Assembly (NCBI GenBank): GCA_028343855.1
Contig: JAOLZN010000001.1
Span: forward strand, 91,559 to 155,558
DNA from: Candidatus Nitrosopumilus sp.
GTDB taxonomy: Archaea; Thermoproteota; Nitrososphaeria; Nitrososphaerales; Nitrosopumilaceae
Reading direction: 5' to 3'
Length of the DNA stretch: 64,000 nt
The notes under the pieces were generated by a model, which searched no databases, had not been told where the DNA came from, and was given only the letters and a program-made list of their open reading frames with translations. The position numbers were made by a program, and so were the translations under genes. Positions 47,600 to 57,731 of this stretch are shown here, in pieces (position 1 is the first letter of the stretch; each line of letters starts with the position of its first letter).

Positions 47600-48877
47600 T
47601 TATTTTAGAATTATACCTATATCCATTAAATTCATGTGTGTGTAATCCGTTTTGATATTTCCTTTTTGTTTTTGAAAGAATCTTGCTGAATCACTATTTT
47701 TCAAAAATTCTTTCATAGTATTCAAATCCATTTTGATATTTTCTATTATTGCCCCTGCAAAATTAGAATTCCCATCTATTCCATCTGTCCCCATTGATGC
47801 AATTGTCATCTTTTTTAATTTTTGAGTATTTTTTAATAATCTTAAAACCAGTTCTTGATTTCTTCCACCTTGACCTTTTCCTAATATTTTGACTGTGGGT
47901 TCTCCTCCAAAAATTAAACATGTCTTTTGTTCTTCAGGAATTTTCTCTAATATTTTTTTAACTACTTCTTTAATATCTCCAAAAATTTGTATTTTGATTA
48001 CTTTGTATCCTTTTTGTTTTGCTATTTTTTCCATCGCTTCTAAACAATTATTATTATTTGCTATAACGTAATTTTCTATTTTTGCTTCTTTTGGAGTTTC
48101 AGATTTTTGATTATGTAATCCATTACCTAAAATTTGTAATACTTCAATTGGGATTCTTCTTTTTAGTTTGTATTTTTCTATTATGTCTATTGCATTTTGA
48201 TATGTTGTATTATCCATGTATGTTGTACCTGATGCAATTGATGATAGGTCATCATCTTCAACATCTGACATAACCAAACTAATTCCTTGACATTTCATAT
48301 TTTCTACTAGTTTACCACCTTTGATTTTGGATAGATGTTTTCTAATGCAATTGAACTCTTGAATTGTTGCCCCTGATTTTAGTAGTAAATCTGTAACATG
48401 GACTTTATCACTTAAGGTAATTTCATCTGGCATTGCTAATAGTGATGAACCTCCCCCTGAAACTAGAAAAATAATTAATTCACCTCTTTTTTTATTCTGT
48501 ACAAATTTCATTACTTCTTTTGCAGCTTTAACACTTGTTTTGTCTGGTTTGGGATGATTTGAATTAAAAATCTGAAATTTTTTAGCCTTAATTTTTGCTT
48601 TTGAACCTTTTGGAATAACAATAATTCCACTTTTAATTGAAATTATTGAATTTAATGCTCTAGTCATTGAATCTCCTGCTTTGCCAAAAGCTACTGTGTA
48701 AATGTTTGAATATTTTGAAATATCTATTTTTTTTCCATTTATTCTAATTTCATTTGGTGTAACATAATTTGGTAATATGTTCTGAGGATTTGCTGCTTGA
48801 AGACCTGACTCTAAAATCTCTAAACAATCTTTTTTCTTATCTGTAATAGCTAATTCTTCAAAATTTTGAATTATCAT
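47600..48877 (-). CDS. glycerate 2-kinase (MOFRL family)
   Basis: FLVSGGGSSLLAMP, GGEPTVKILGKGQGGRNQEL; start trimmed from track 48934. Confidence 0.92.
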   Translation of the reverse strand: MIIQNFEELAITDKKKDCLEILESGLQAANPQNILPNYVTPNEIRINGKKIDISKYSNIYTVAFGKAGDSMTRALNSIISIKSGIIVIPKGSKAKIKAKKFQIFNSNHPKPDKTSVKAAKEVMKFVQNKKRGELIIFLVSGGGSSLLAMPDEITLSDKVHVTDLLLKSGATIQEFNCIRKHLSKIKGGKLVENMKCQGISLVMSDVEDDDLSSIASGTTYMDNTTYQNAIDIIEKYKLKRRIPIEVLQILGNGLHNQKSETPKEAKIENYVIANNNNCLEAMEKIAKQKGYKVIKIQIFGDIKEVVKKILEKIPEEQKTCLIFGGEPTVKILGKGQGGRNQELVLRLLKNTQKLKKMTIASMGTDGIDGNSNFAGAIIENIKMDLNTMKEFLKNSDSARFFQKQKGNIKTDYTHMNLMDIGIILK

Positions 48878-48928
48878 ATGATATACATCACTGTAAGATA
48901 TAATAAACAAACCAAATGTGTTTGTTTT

Positions 48929-49873
48929 ATGCATACAGTACGCATTCCAAAAGTTATTAATTTTGGAGAAAACGCACTTGGTGAAACAGAATATCCAAAA
49001 AATGCCCTTGTTGTCACTACCGTTCCGCCAGCATTGTCTGACAAATGGTTAGCAAGAATGGGAATTCAGGATTATATGTTGTATGATCAAGTAAAACCTG
49101 AACCATCAATTGATGATGTCAATACTGTCATTTCTAAATACAAAGACAAAAACCCTTCAGTTCTAATTGGATTGGGTGGTGGAAGTTCAATGGATGTAGT
49201 AAAATACGCTGCACCTGAATTGAATAAAGAAAAAATTCTAATTCCAACTACATTTGGAACTGGAGCTGAAATGACCACTTATTGTGTTCTCAAATTTGAT
49301 GGAAAAAAGAAATTGTTACGTGAGGATAGATTCTTAGCTGACATGGCTGTAGTTGATTCATACTTTATGGATGGAACTCCAGAACAAGTCATTAAAAATT
49401 CTGTCTGTGATGCATGTGCTCAAGCTACTGAAGGTTACGATAGTAAACTTGGTAATGACTTGACTCGCACTCTATGTAAACAAGCATTTGAGATTCTTTA
49501 TGATGCAATAATGAACGACAAACCAGAAAACTATCCATATGGATCAATGTTGTCTGGAATGGGATTCGGAAACTGCTCTACAACATTAGGACATGCTTTG
49601 TCTTATGTTTTCTCAAATGAAGGAGTACCTCATGGTTATTCTTTATCTTCTTGTACTACGGTGGCACACAAACATAACAAATCAATCTTCTATGATAGAT
49701 TCAAAGAAGCAATGGATAAACTTGGTTTTGATAAATTAGAACTCAAAACTGATGTTTCTGAAGCTGCTGACACTGTCATGACAGATAGAGGTCATTTGGA
49801 TCCAAATCCAAATCCCATATCTAAAGATGATGTTGTAAAATGTCTTGAAGACATCAAATCAGGAAATCTGTAA
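48929..49873 (+). CDS. iron-containing alcohol dehydrogenase family (candidate semialdehyde reductase)
   Basis: GLGGGSSMDVVKYAA, PTTFGTGAEMT, LGHALSYVFSNEGVPHGYSLS; start trimmed from track 48866. Confidence 0.87.
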   Translation: MHTVRIPKVINFGENALGETEYPKNALVVTTVPPALSDKWLARMGIQDYMLYDQVKPEPSIDDVNTVISKYKDKNPSVLIGLGGGSSMDVVKYAAPELNKEKILIPTTFGTGAEMTTYCVLKFDGKKKLLREDRFLADMAVVDSYFMDGTPEQVIKNSVCDACAQATEGYDSKLGNDLTRTLCKQAFEILYDAIMNDKPENYPYGSMLSGMGFGNCSTTLGHALSYVFSNEGVPHGYSLSSCTTVAHKHNKSIFYDRFKEAMDKLGFDKLELKTDVSEAADTVMTDRGHLDPNPNPISKDDVVKCLEDIKSGNL

Positions 49874-49968
49874 AAAACTCGTTTTTTACTTCTTTTTCTT
49901 TTATTTACTAACTGCGAAATTGGCAGCTTCGCCAAACTTTTTATTATAATGATTTGGAATTATAGCAA

Positions 49969-51078
49969 TTGGCACATAAAAATCTCAAGTTTGGTATTCA
50001 AAATGGACTAAATGTTGCTAGAGCAGGATATACCGAAGATCAGATACTTACTGCTTGCCAACTTGCTGATAAAACTGGATATGATTCTATTTTCTATATG
50101 GATCACACAAATGTCCCACAATGGAAAAATGCAACTGTTTTAGACCCATGGGTTATGTTATCTGCAATTGCTGCAGTTACCAATAATGTTGAATTAGGAA
50201 CCTGTGTTACTGATGCAATTAGAAGACATCCGTCAAATATTGCACTAGCTGCAATTACTCTAGATAGAGTGTCTAAAGGTAGGGCAATTCTTGGTATTGG
50301 TGCTGGTGAAGCACAAAATCTTAAAGAATTTTGTATACCATTTGAAAAACCAGTTTCAAAATGGGCTGAACAAATTGAAGTTATTAAAACATTATACCAT
50401 TCAGATCCTGATAATACTGTAGATTATGAAGGCAAATATTACAAATTAGAAAAAGCTTGTCTGCAAGCTGCTTCAATAAGAAAACCACATCCGCCAACTT
50501 ACATGGCATCAGGTGGAAAACGCACATTAGATTTAACAGGTAAACTTGGTGAAGGTTGGTTACCAATTGGTTATACTCCAGAATTATTTGAAGACCATCG
50601 TATACAAATTGAAACTGCTATGGACAAATATGGAAGGAGTCAAGAGGATAAAGATAATTTTGAAATGGCATTAGACATTGATGTTTACTTTTCAGAAGAT
50701 GCAGAAGCATCATGGGCAAAAATGAAAGAAGCAGTTAAAGTTAGTTTGTTTAAACCAGAAATTTTGAGAGTTCACGGATTAAAAGAAATTGAAGGATTTG
50801 ATTTCGTAAAATACTTTACAGAATATTCAATGTCTGATCAGAGTTGGATAGTTAAGATGAGAGAAGCTGCAACTAAAATTCCTGATGGTATTGCAAGATC
50901 TTCTACTGCCGTTGGTACTCCTGAAGATATTATTCCTGTATTTGAAAGATTTATGGATGCTGGTGTGAATCACTTTGTTATTAGATTCTGGGGTAAGAAT
51001 TACTTTGGTTCTATTGACAAGTTTGCTAGTCATGTAATGCCTGTATTGCGCCAGAAAAATAAGGAAAAATACGGTTAA
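49969..51078 (+). CDS. LLM-class flavin/F420-dependent oxidoreductase (Mer-like)
   Basis: DSIFYMDHTNVPQW, ELGTCVTDAIRRHP, LDRVSKGRAILGIGAGE. Confidence 0.88.
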   Translation: MAHKNLKFGIQNGLNVARAGYTEDQILTACQLADKTGYDSIFYMDHTNVPQWKNATVLDPWVMLSAIAAVTNNVELGTCVTDAIRRHPSNIALAAITLDRVSKGRAILGIGAGEAQNLKEFCIPFEKPVSKWAEQIEVIKTLYHSDPDNTVDYEGKYYKLEKACLQAASIRKPHPPTYMASGGKRTLDLTGKLGEGWLPIGYTPELFEDHRIQIETAMDKYGRSQEDKDNFEMALDIDVYFSEDAEASWAKMKEAVKVSLFKPEILRVHGLKEIEGFDFVKYFTEYSMSDQSWIVKMREAATKIPDGIARSSTAVGTPEDIIPVFERFMDAGVNHFVIRFWGKNYFGSIDKFASHVMPVLRQKNKEKYG

Positions 51079-51127
51079 TTCTAAATCAATAGAACATTAT
51101 TTACTGTGTTAATATTTTAAAAGTATC

Positions 51128-51355
51128 ATGAATGATGATCTTCCAGACACTGTAAAGAAATGTCTTGATATTTTAGATGAAAATTTAGAAATATTATCTA
51201 ATATTGAATTAGATTTAAACGATGAGAAAAATGATGAATTAATTCCTGATATGAAACTTCATCATCTATATGATATGAGTGAAGATGTTGCAGAATCTGA
51301 AAAAATTAAACGTGCTGAATCTAAATTAATGAGAAGACAATCTGAAGATCTCTAA
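51128..51355 (+). CDS. hypothetical acidic protein
   Basis: ORF track, 75 aa. Confidence 0.5.
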   Translation: MNDDLPDTVKKCLDILDENLEILSNIELDLNDEKNDELIPDMKLHHLYDMSEDVAESEKIKRAESKLMRRQSEDL

Positions 51356-51804
51356 CGATTTTGTGAATTGTGCTGATGTTTCTTTTTTGCTGATTGTTTT
51401 AACTTTCTTTTAGTTTGTTGTTTGAGTAGCCTTTTCCTTGTTCTTTCTGTAGCATTTGTGGAACCTTGAATGATTTTTGTTTTACTTCCATCTCTTAACA
51501 TAATTTCCTTTCCTTTGAATCTGAATTCTACATCTCTACATTTGATATAGTATCTTCGAAGACAAAAAAATATTCTATTGTTAGTTCCATGCATCTCTTT
51601 GATCTCTCGTGATTTTTTTAATTCATTGAGTATGTTTCGAAGTAATCCTTTATCGATATCTGTAATTCTATGTAATTCTCTAAACCAGATAAATTTGGAT
51701 TGTGATCCCCATTCCTCTAATAATTCTACTACTTGGTTTGTGGCTTCTTCTGCTTCTTCACTTGGTGTCATTATTTTCAATAAAATCACTCCTAAATTTA
51801 GCAA
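51352..51804 (-). CDS. hypothetical basic protein, possible wHTH
   Basis: HRITDIDKGLLRNILNELKKSREIKEMHGTNNRIFF; Lys/Arg-rich C-terminus. Confidence 0.5.
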   Translation of the reverse strand: MLNLGVILLKIMTPSEEAEEATNQVVELLEEWGSQSKFIWFRELHRITDIDKGLLRNILNELKKSREIKEMHGTNNRIFFCLRRYYIKCRDVEFRFKGKEIMLRDGSKTKIIQGSTNATERTRKRLLKQQTKRKLKQSAKKKHQHNSQNR

Positions 51805-51886
51805 TTTACATTAATGAAAAGTTTGAATCAATAAAGTCAATTTTTAGAATGTTTTGTATTTTTGATTATTTTTGTAATTAATTACT

Positions 51887-51976
51887 ATGAGTAATGAATT
51901 AAAGGCTGAATGCACTGAATTAGGGTGTAAAATACTACAAATTAAAGAATTAGCAAAAGAATTAGATGCTGAATGA
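51887..51976 (+). CDS. 29-aa miniprotein
   Basis: ATG...TGA: MSNELKAECTELGCKILQIKELAKELDAE. Confidence 0.3.
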   Translation: MSNELKAECTELGCKILQIKELAKELDAE

Positions 51977-51978
51977 TT

Positions 51979-52260
51979 CTATTTTTTTGATTTTTTCTTT
52001 CTTTCTTTTAATCTAGATTTTGTAACTTTCACTGATTGTTTTTGATTGTTTTCCATTTTTTTAGCTATGGAATCAATTTGCTTGATAATTTTTGATTGCT
52101 CATCTAATGAATTTGTTTTTAGAAGTTTTTTCCTTAATTTTTTTAGTTGATTTGAATAACTGTTAAACTCTCCTCTTAAATCATTTAGATATGGATCATC
52201 CATGCAGATTTTGATATTATCTTCTATTTTAGGTATTTTTTCTGAAAATTTGATCTTCAT
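51979..52260 (-). CDS. hypothetical coiled-coil protein
   Basis: ORF track; Lys-rich C-terminus. Confidence 0.5.
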   Translation of the reverse strand: MKIKFSEKIPKIEDNIKICMDDPYLNDLRGEFNSYSNQLKKLRKKLLKTNSLDEQSKIIKQIDSIAKKMENNQKQSVKVTKSRLKERKKKSKK

Positions 52261-52288
52261 TTATAACATTATTTTTAACAAATAATTC

Positions 52289-52921
52289 ATGCAACTTGTA
52301 GGAATTCTTGAAATTAAATCATATAAAAAAATTAAAGAATTTCTTGAAGATGAACATGTTGGCAGAGTCTCTAGCATTGATAAAAATGGATTTCCTCAAA
52401 TTATTCCTATGAATTTTGTTTTTAGAAATGATGCTGTCTACATGCATTCCCATGTGAAAGGTGAGAAGTTAGATAATATTTCTAGAAATAATAAAGTTGG
52501 TTTTGAAGCTGATAGGGAATTAGAATTTTTACCTTCTTATTTTGAGGATCCTCATAATGCATCTCTTGCTGATACTCTTTACATTAGTATTGTAATCAAA
52601 GGTATTGCTTCCTTTGTATCTAATAGGGAGGAAAAAACTTTGGCACTAAATGGTTTGATGGAAAAATATCAACCTGAAGGACATTATGATCCTCTGGAAT
52701 CAACTATGCGTGTTTTGGATGCTGTATCTGTCATAAAAATAGTCCCTACATCATTACATGGAAAATATAAGATTGGTCAACACATGAATTCGAATGATCG
52801 AATGATTTTAGCTAAAAAGATTCTTGAAAAGAATTCTCCTACTGCAAAAACTACTCTAAAAATTATGGGTTTTGAAGAAATTGATGATGGATTACGAATG
52901 ATTGACGAACCAAAGTGGTAA
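52289..52921 (+). CDS. pyridoxamine 5'-phosphate oxidase-like FMN-binding protein
   Basis: EDEHVGRVSSIDKNGFPQIIPMNFVF...NNKVGFEAD. Confidence 0.85.
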   Translation: MQLVGILEIKSYKKIKEFLEDEHVGRVSSIDKNGFPQIIPMNFVFRNDAVYMHSHVKGEKLDNISRNNKVGFEADRELEFLPSYFEDPHNASLADTLYISIVIKGIASFVSNREEKTLALNGLMEKYQPEGHYDPLESTMRVLDAVSVIKIVPTSLHGKYKIGQHMNSNDRMILAKKILEKNSPTAKTTLKIMGFEEIDDGLRMIDEPKW

Positions 52922-52972
52922 TTATCCTGATATCACCATTGCTTTAAATTCAGTTTTTAGTAATTGTAACTG

Positions 52973-54922
52973 TTGCAACAAATTTCTAAATTTGACTTGG
53001 TATCTGATTATGATCCTACTGGTGATCAACCTGAAGCTATTGATGCTTTAGTTGAAGGTGTAGAAAAAAAATCCGTTCAAACTTTACTAGGTGTTACAGG
53101 AAGTGGGAAAACTTTTTCAGTTGCTAATGTTATTGCTAGAACTGGTAAAAACACACTTGTAATTTCTCATAACAAAACCCTTGCTGCTCAACTATATGCT
53201 GAATTAAAACAATTTTTTCCCAAAAATAATGTTGGTTATTTTGTTTCATACTATGATTACTATCAACCTGAAAGCTATTTGCCACAAACTGACACTTACA
53301 TTGAAAAGGATACTCAAATCAATGAAAAAATTGAAAAATTAAGATTAGAAGCCACTGCAATGTTGCTATCTGGAGAACCCACAATTATTGTCTCCACTGT
53401 ATCTTGTATCTATTCTCTTGGTAATCCTCAAGAATGGAAAGATTCTTCAATTCTAGTTGGTACTGGCGATGAAATTAAACGAACTGATTTAATTCGAAAA
53501 TTAGTTGATGCTAGATACGAAAGAAATGATCTTGAAGTATCTCCTGGAAATTTTAGAGTAAAAGGTGATACTATCGATATTACTCCTGCATACTCTGAAG
53601 ATATAATTAGAATCTCTATGTTTGGTGATGAAATTGAAAAAATAACTTTACTTGATCATGTATCACTAAAAGAAAAAAAGAAAATAAATCAAATGACTAT
53701 TTTTCCTGCAAAACATTATCTTATTGCTAAGGATGTTACTAAAAGAGCTGTTAAATCCATTCGAGCTGAACTAAAGCAACATTTACCAAAATTGAATGAA
53801 CTTGAAAAGCAGCGACTTGAAATGAGAACAAAATATGATTTGGAAATGATTGAGGAATTAGGTTATTGTTCTGGTATTGAAAATTACTCCAGACATTTTG
53901 ATGGGCGAAATGAAGGTGATAAGGCATATTGTTTAATGGATTTTTTTGGTGATGATTATCTTTTGGTAATTGATGAATCTCATGTGACGTTACCTCAGTT
54001 ACATGGGATGTACAAAGGTGATTACTCTCGAAAAGATAAACTCGTAACATATGGTTTTAGATTACCTAGTGCATATGATAATAGACCATTAAAATTTGAA
54101 GAATTTGAAGAATATATTCAAAATACTATTTTTGTTTCAGCCACTCCTTCTGAATATGAGAAGAAAATATCTGCAAAAATTGTTGAACAATTAGTTCGTC
54201 CCACTGGCTTACTTGATCCACAAATTGAGATTAGGCCTACTAAAGACCAAATGGATAATTTAATTTCTGAAATAAATGAAAGATCTAAAAATTCTGAACG
54301 TGTTTTAGTTACAACATTAACTAAAAGAATGGCTGAAGATTTAGCTGAATATCTCTCAAAAAAAGATGTCAAAGTTAGGTATATGCATTCAGAAATTGAT
54401 GGATTGCAAAGAACTGAAATTATTCGTCAATTGCGTCTAGGTGAATTTGATGTTTTAGTTGGGATTAACCTTCTACGTGAAGGCTTGGATATTCCTGAAG
54501 TTTCCCTTGTTGCAATTCTTGATGCTGATAAGGAGGGATTTTTGAGGAATTTTACTAGCTTAATACAAACTTGTGGTAGAGCTGCAAGAAATGTAACTGG
54601 TACTGTAATTATGTATGCTGATACAAATACTAAATCTATGAAAAATACTATTGATGAAACTACTCGTCGTAGAAAAAAACAAATTTTATACAATGAAGAA
54701 CATGGAATAATTCCTAAAACCATTATGAAATCTGTTCCAGAACAAGAAATTGTGTTGGATGAATCAAAATTAAAATCAATACATGATCTTAGAAATGATG
54801 TTATTGATTTAGATGCTCAAATGAAAAAATATTCTGAAGAGTTAGATTTTGAACAAGCAATTTCTTGTCGTGATAGAATCAAAAGATTAGAAAAGGAGAT
54901 TGAATATAGAAATGATAGATAA
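52973..54922 (+). CDS. uvrB: excinuclease ABC subunit B
   Basis: GVTGSGKTFSVANV, VSYYDYYQPESYLP, DEAxx-type DESH, LREGLDIPEV. Confidence 0.98.
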   Translation: MQQISKFDLVSDYDPTGDQPEAIDALVEGVEKKSVQTLLGVTGSGKTFSVANVIARTGKNTLVISHNKTLAAQLYAELKQFFPKNNVGYFVSYYDYYQPESYLPQTDTYIEKDTQINEKIEKLRLEATAMLLSGEPTIIVSTVSCIYSLGNPQEWKDSSILVGTGDEIKRTDLIRKLVDARYERNDLEVSPGNFRVKGDTIDITPAYSEDIIRISMFGDEIEKITLLDHVSLKEKKKINQMTIFPAKHYLIAKDVTKRAVKSIRAELKQHLPKLNELEKQRLEMRTKYDLEMIEELGYCSGIENYSRHFDGRNEGDKAYCLMDFFGDDYLLVIDESHVTLPQLHGMYKGDYSRKDKLVTYGFRLPSAYDNRPLKFEEFEEYIQNTIFVSATPSEYEKKISAKIVEQLVRPTGLLDPQIEIRPTKDQMDNLISEINERSKNSERVLVTTLTKRMAEDLAEYLSKKDVKVRYMHSEIDGLQRTEIIRQLRLGEFDVLVGINLLREGLDIPEVSLVAILDADKEGFLRNFTSLIQTCGRAARNVTGTVIMYADTNTKSMKNTIDETTRRRKKQILYNEEHGIIPKTIMKSVPEQEIVLDESKLKSIHDLRNDVIDLDAQMKKYSEELDFEQAISCRDRIKRLEKEIEYRNDR

Positions 54923-57731
54923 TAAATTAAAAATTCGAGGAGCTCGTCATCATAATTTAAAAAATATTGATGTGGATATTCCAAAAAATCAGTTGGTTGT
55001 AATTAGTGGTTTATCTGGTTCTGGAAAATCTACTTTAGCATTTGATACTATCTATGCTGAAGGCCAACGAAGGTATGTTGAATCACTTTCTTCCTATGCT
55101 CGTCAATTTTTGGAAATGATGGATAAACCTGATGTTGATTCTATTGAAGGATTATCTCCTGCAATTGCAATTCAACAAAAAACTACAAGTAAAAATCCTC
55201 GTTCTACTGTTGGTACTACCACTGAAATTTATGATTACATGCGTTTACTTTTTGCTAGAATTGGAATACCTCATTGTACAAATTGTAAAAGAAAAATTTC
55301 TACACAATCTGTTGAACGAATTTGTGATTCTGTACTCAAAGATTTTTTGGGACAAAAAATATTGATTTTATCTCCCCTTGTTCAAAGAAAAAAAGGTACA
55401 TATGAAAAACTCTTTGAACAAATCAAAAAAGATGGATACTCTCGAATACGCTTAAACGGTGAAATTTTGAGCCTAGATGATGGAATTCCTCCATTAGATC
55501 GACAAAAATGGCATAATATTGAAATTGTTGTAGATAGAATTTCAACAAGTAAATCTGAAAGATCCAGGATTTTTGAGGCTATTCAAACTTCAATCAAAGC
55601 ATCAAAAGGTGATGTGATGATTTCATCAGATAAATCTGAAAGAATTTTCTCTCAGAATAATGCTTGTCCGCATTGTGGATTAACAATTGGTGAACTTGAA
55701 CCTAGGAATTTTTCATTTAACTCTCCTTTTGGATTATGTAAAACATGTAATGGGTTGGGAGTTAAAATGGAATTTGATGCTAATTTAGTAATTCCTGATA
55801 AATCAAAATCAATTTTGGATGGTGCAATTGTTCCTTGGAGTGGAAGATTTTCTGCATTTAGGAGACAGGCATTAAGAACAGTTGGTGAAAAATTTGGATT
55901 TGATCTTATGACTCCAATTGAAAAAATAAAACCAAAACATCTCAAAATTATTTTAAATGGGACATCTGATTTAATTGATTTTCAATATAATTCTAAATCT
56001 GGAGATTCTTCGTGGAAATATACTAATGCATTTGAAGGTGTACTTGTAAATCTTCAACGTGTTTTTCTAGAAACTGATTCTGAATCAAAACGTGAATGGC
56101 TTAAGCAGTTTATGCGTGATACTCATTGTACTTCCTGTAATGGTAAAAAACTAAAACCTGAATCCCTTGCAGTTACTATTAATGATTTGGGAATAATGGA
56201 TGTTTGTGATTTATCTATTACCAACTGTTTTGATTTCTTTTCTAATTTGAAATTGACTGAAACGGAACAACACATTGGAAGAGACATTCTTAAAGAAATT
56301 AAAGAACGTTTAGAATTTTTAATCAATGTTGGATTAAATTATCTTACCTTAAATCGTCTTAGTTCTACATTGTCTGGTGGAGAATCTCAGCGAATTAGAT
56401 TGGCTACTCAAATTGGTTCTAATCTTACTGGCGTTTTGTATGTACTTGATGAACCTACAATTGGATTACATCAACGTGATAATGCTAGACTAATTAAAAC
56501 GCTAAATAAGCTACGAAATCTTGGTAATACAATCATTGTTGTAGAGCATGACGAGGAAGTTATACGAAATTCAGATTGGATAATTGATTTGGGTCCTGGT
56601 GCTGGAGTGCATGGAGGAAATATTGTTTTTGAAGGTACAATTAAAAAAATTCTGCAGTCAAACACATCTGTAACTGGAACTTATCTTAAGGATGATTCTT
56701 TAATTATTTTAGAGAATAAAATTCGTAAACCTGAAGGCTCTTTGATCATTAAAGATGCTTCTGAAAATAATTTGAAAAATCTTGATGTTGAAATTCCTTT
56801 GGGACTCTTTGTATCTGTAACTGGAGTATCTGGCTCTGGAAAATCTACATTGATAAATGATATTTTACTTAAAAGTTTAGAAAATCATTTCTCTAAAACG
56901 CATATAAGTTCTGGTGCTCATAAAGAGATTTCTGGTATAGATAATATTGATAAAGTAATTGCTATTGATCAATCACCTATAGGTAGAACTCCTCGTTCAA
57001 ATCCTGCAACATACATAGGTGCTTTTACTCCTATTCGAGAATTATATTCTAACACTGCATTATCAAAAGAACGTGGATATGCCCCAGGACAATTTTCTTT
57101 TAATGTTGCTGATGGTAGATGTTTTGCATGTGAAGGTGACGGTGTTAAACAAATTGAAATGCAATTTTTATCTGATGTATATGTAAAATGTGATGAATGT
57201 AAAGGAAAAAGATACAACTCTGAAACACTGTCTGTATTGTATAAAGGAAAGAATATTTCTGACGTTCTTCAAATGACAGTTTATGAAGCATTAAATTTCT
57301 TTGAAAATGTTCCATCCATTCAAAGAAAATTACAAACTGTTAATGATGTGGGTTTAGGATATATCAAACTTGGACAATCATCTACTACTTTGTCTGGTGG
57401 TGAGGCTCAAAGGGTAAAACTTGCCTCAGAATTATCTAAACGTGGTACTGGCAAAACTCTTTACATTTTGGATGAGCCTACAACTGGTTTACATTTTGCA
57501 GATGTTCAGAAATTATTAGATGTTCTAAATAGATTAGTGAATTTGGGTAATACTGTTGTTGTAATTGAACATAATATGGATATCATTAAAAATTCTGATT
57601 GGTTAATTGATCTTGGCCCTGAAGGTGGGGATGAAGGTGGTCGAATTGTAACTTCTGGCACCCCTCTTGATGTTTCAAAATCTCCTGGCAGTTATACTGG
57701 AAAATATTTGAAAAAATTAATAAAAAAATGA
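54900..57731 (+). CDS. uvrA: excinuclease ABC subunit A
   Basis: ISGLSGSGKSTLAFDTIYAEGQRRYVESLS; zinc-binding CxxC motifs; two ABC domains; ATG at 54912 also possible. Confidence 0.98.
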   Translation: MNIEMIDNKLKIRGARHHNLKNIDVDIPKNQLVVISGLSGSGKSTLAFDTIYAEGQRRYVESLSSYARQFLEMMDKPDVDSIEGLSPAIAIQQKTTSKNPRSTVGTTTEIYDYMRLLFARIGIPHCTNCKRKISTQSVERICDSVLKDFLGQKILILSPLVQRKKGTYEKLFEQIKKDGYSRIRLNGEILSLDDGIPPLDRQKWHNIEIVVDRISTSKSERSRIFEAIQTSIKASKGDVMISSDKSERIFSQNNACPHCGLTIGELEPRNFSFNSPFGLCKTCNGLGVKMEFDANLVIPDKSKSILDGAIVPWSGRFSAFRRQALRTVGEKFGFDLMTPIEKIKPKHLKIILNGTSDLIDFQYNSKSGDSSWKYTNAFEGVLVNLQRVFLETDSESKREWLKQFMRDTHCTSCNGKKLKPESLAVTINDLGIMDVCDLSITNCFDFFSNLKLTETEQHIGRDILKEIKERLEFLINVGLNYLTLNRLSSTLSGGESQRIRLATQIGSNLTGVLYVLDEPTIGLHQRDNARLIKTLNKLRNLGNTIIVVEHDEEVIRNSDWIIDLGPGAGVHGGNIVFEGTIKKILQSNTSVTGTYLKDDSLIILENKIRKPEGSLIIKDASENNLKNLDVEIPLGLFVSVTGVSGSGKSTLINDILLKSLENHFSKTHISSGAHKEISGIDNIDKVIAIDQSPIGRTPRSNPATYIGAFTPIRELYSNTALSKERGYAPGQFSFNVADGRCFACEGDGVKQIEMQFLSDVYVKCDECKGKRYNSETLSVLYKGKNISDVLQMTVYEALNFFENVPSIQRKLQTVNDVGLGYIKLGQSSTTLSGGEAQRVKLASELSKRGTGKTLYILDEPTTGLHFADVQKLLDVLNRLVNLGNTVVVIEHNMDIIKNSDWLIDLGPEGGDEGGRIVTSGTPLDVSKSPGSYTGKYLKKLIKK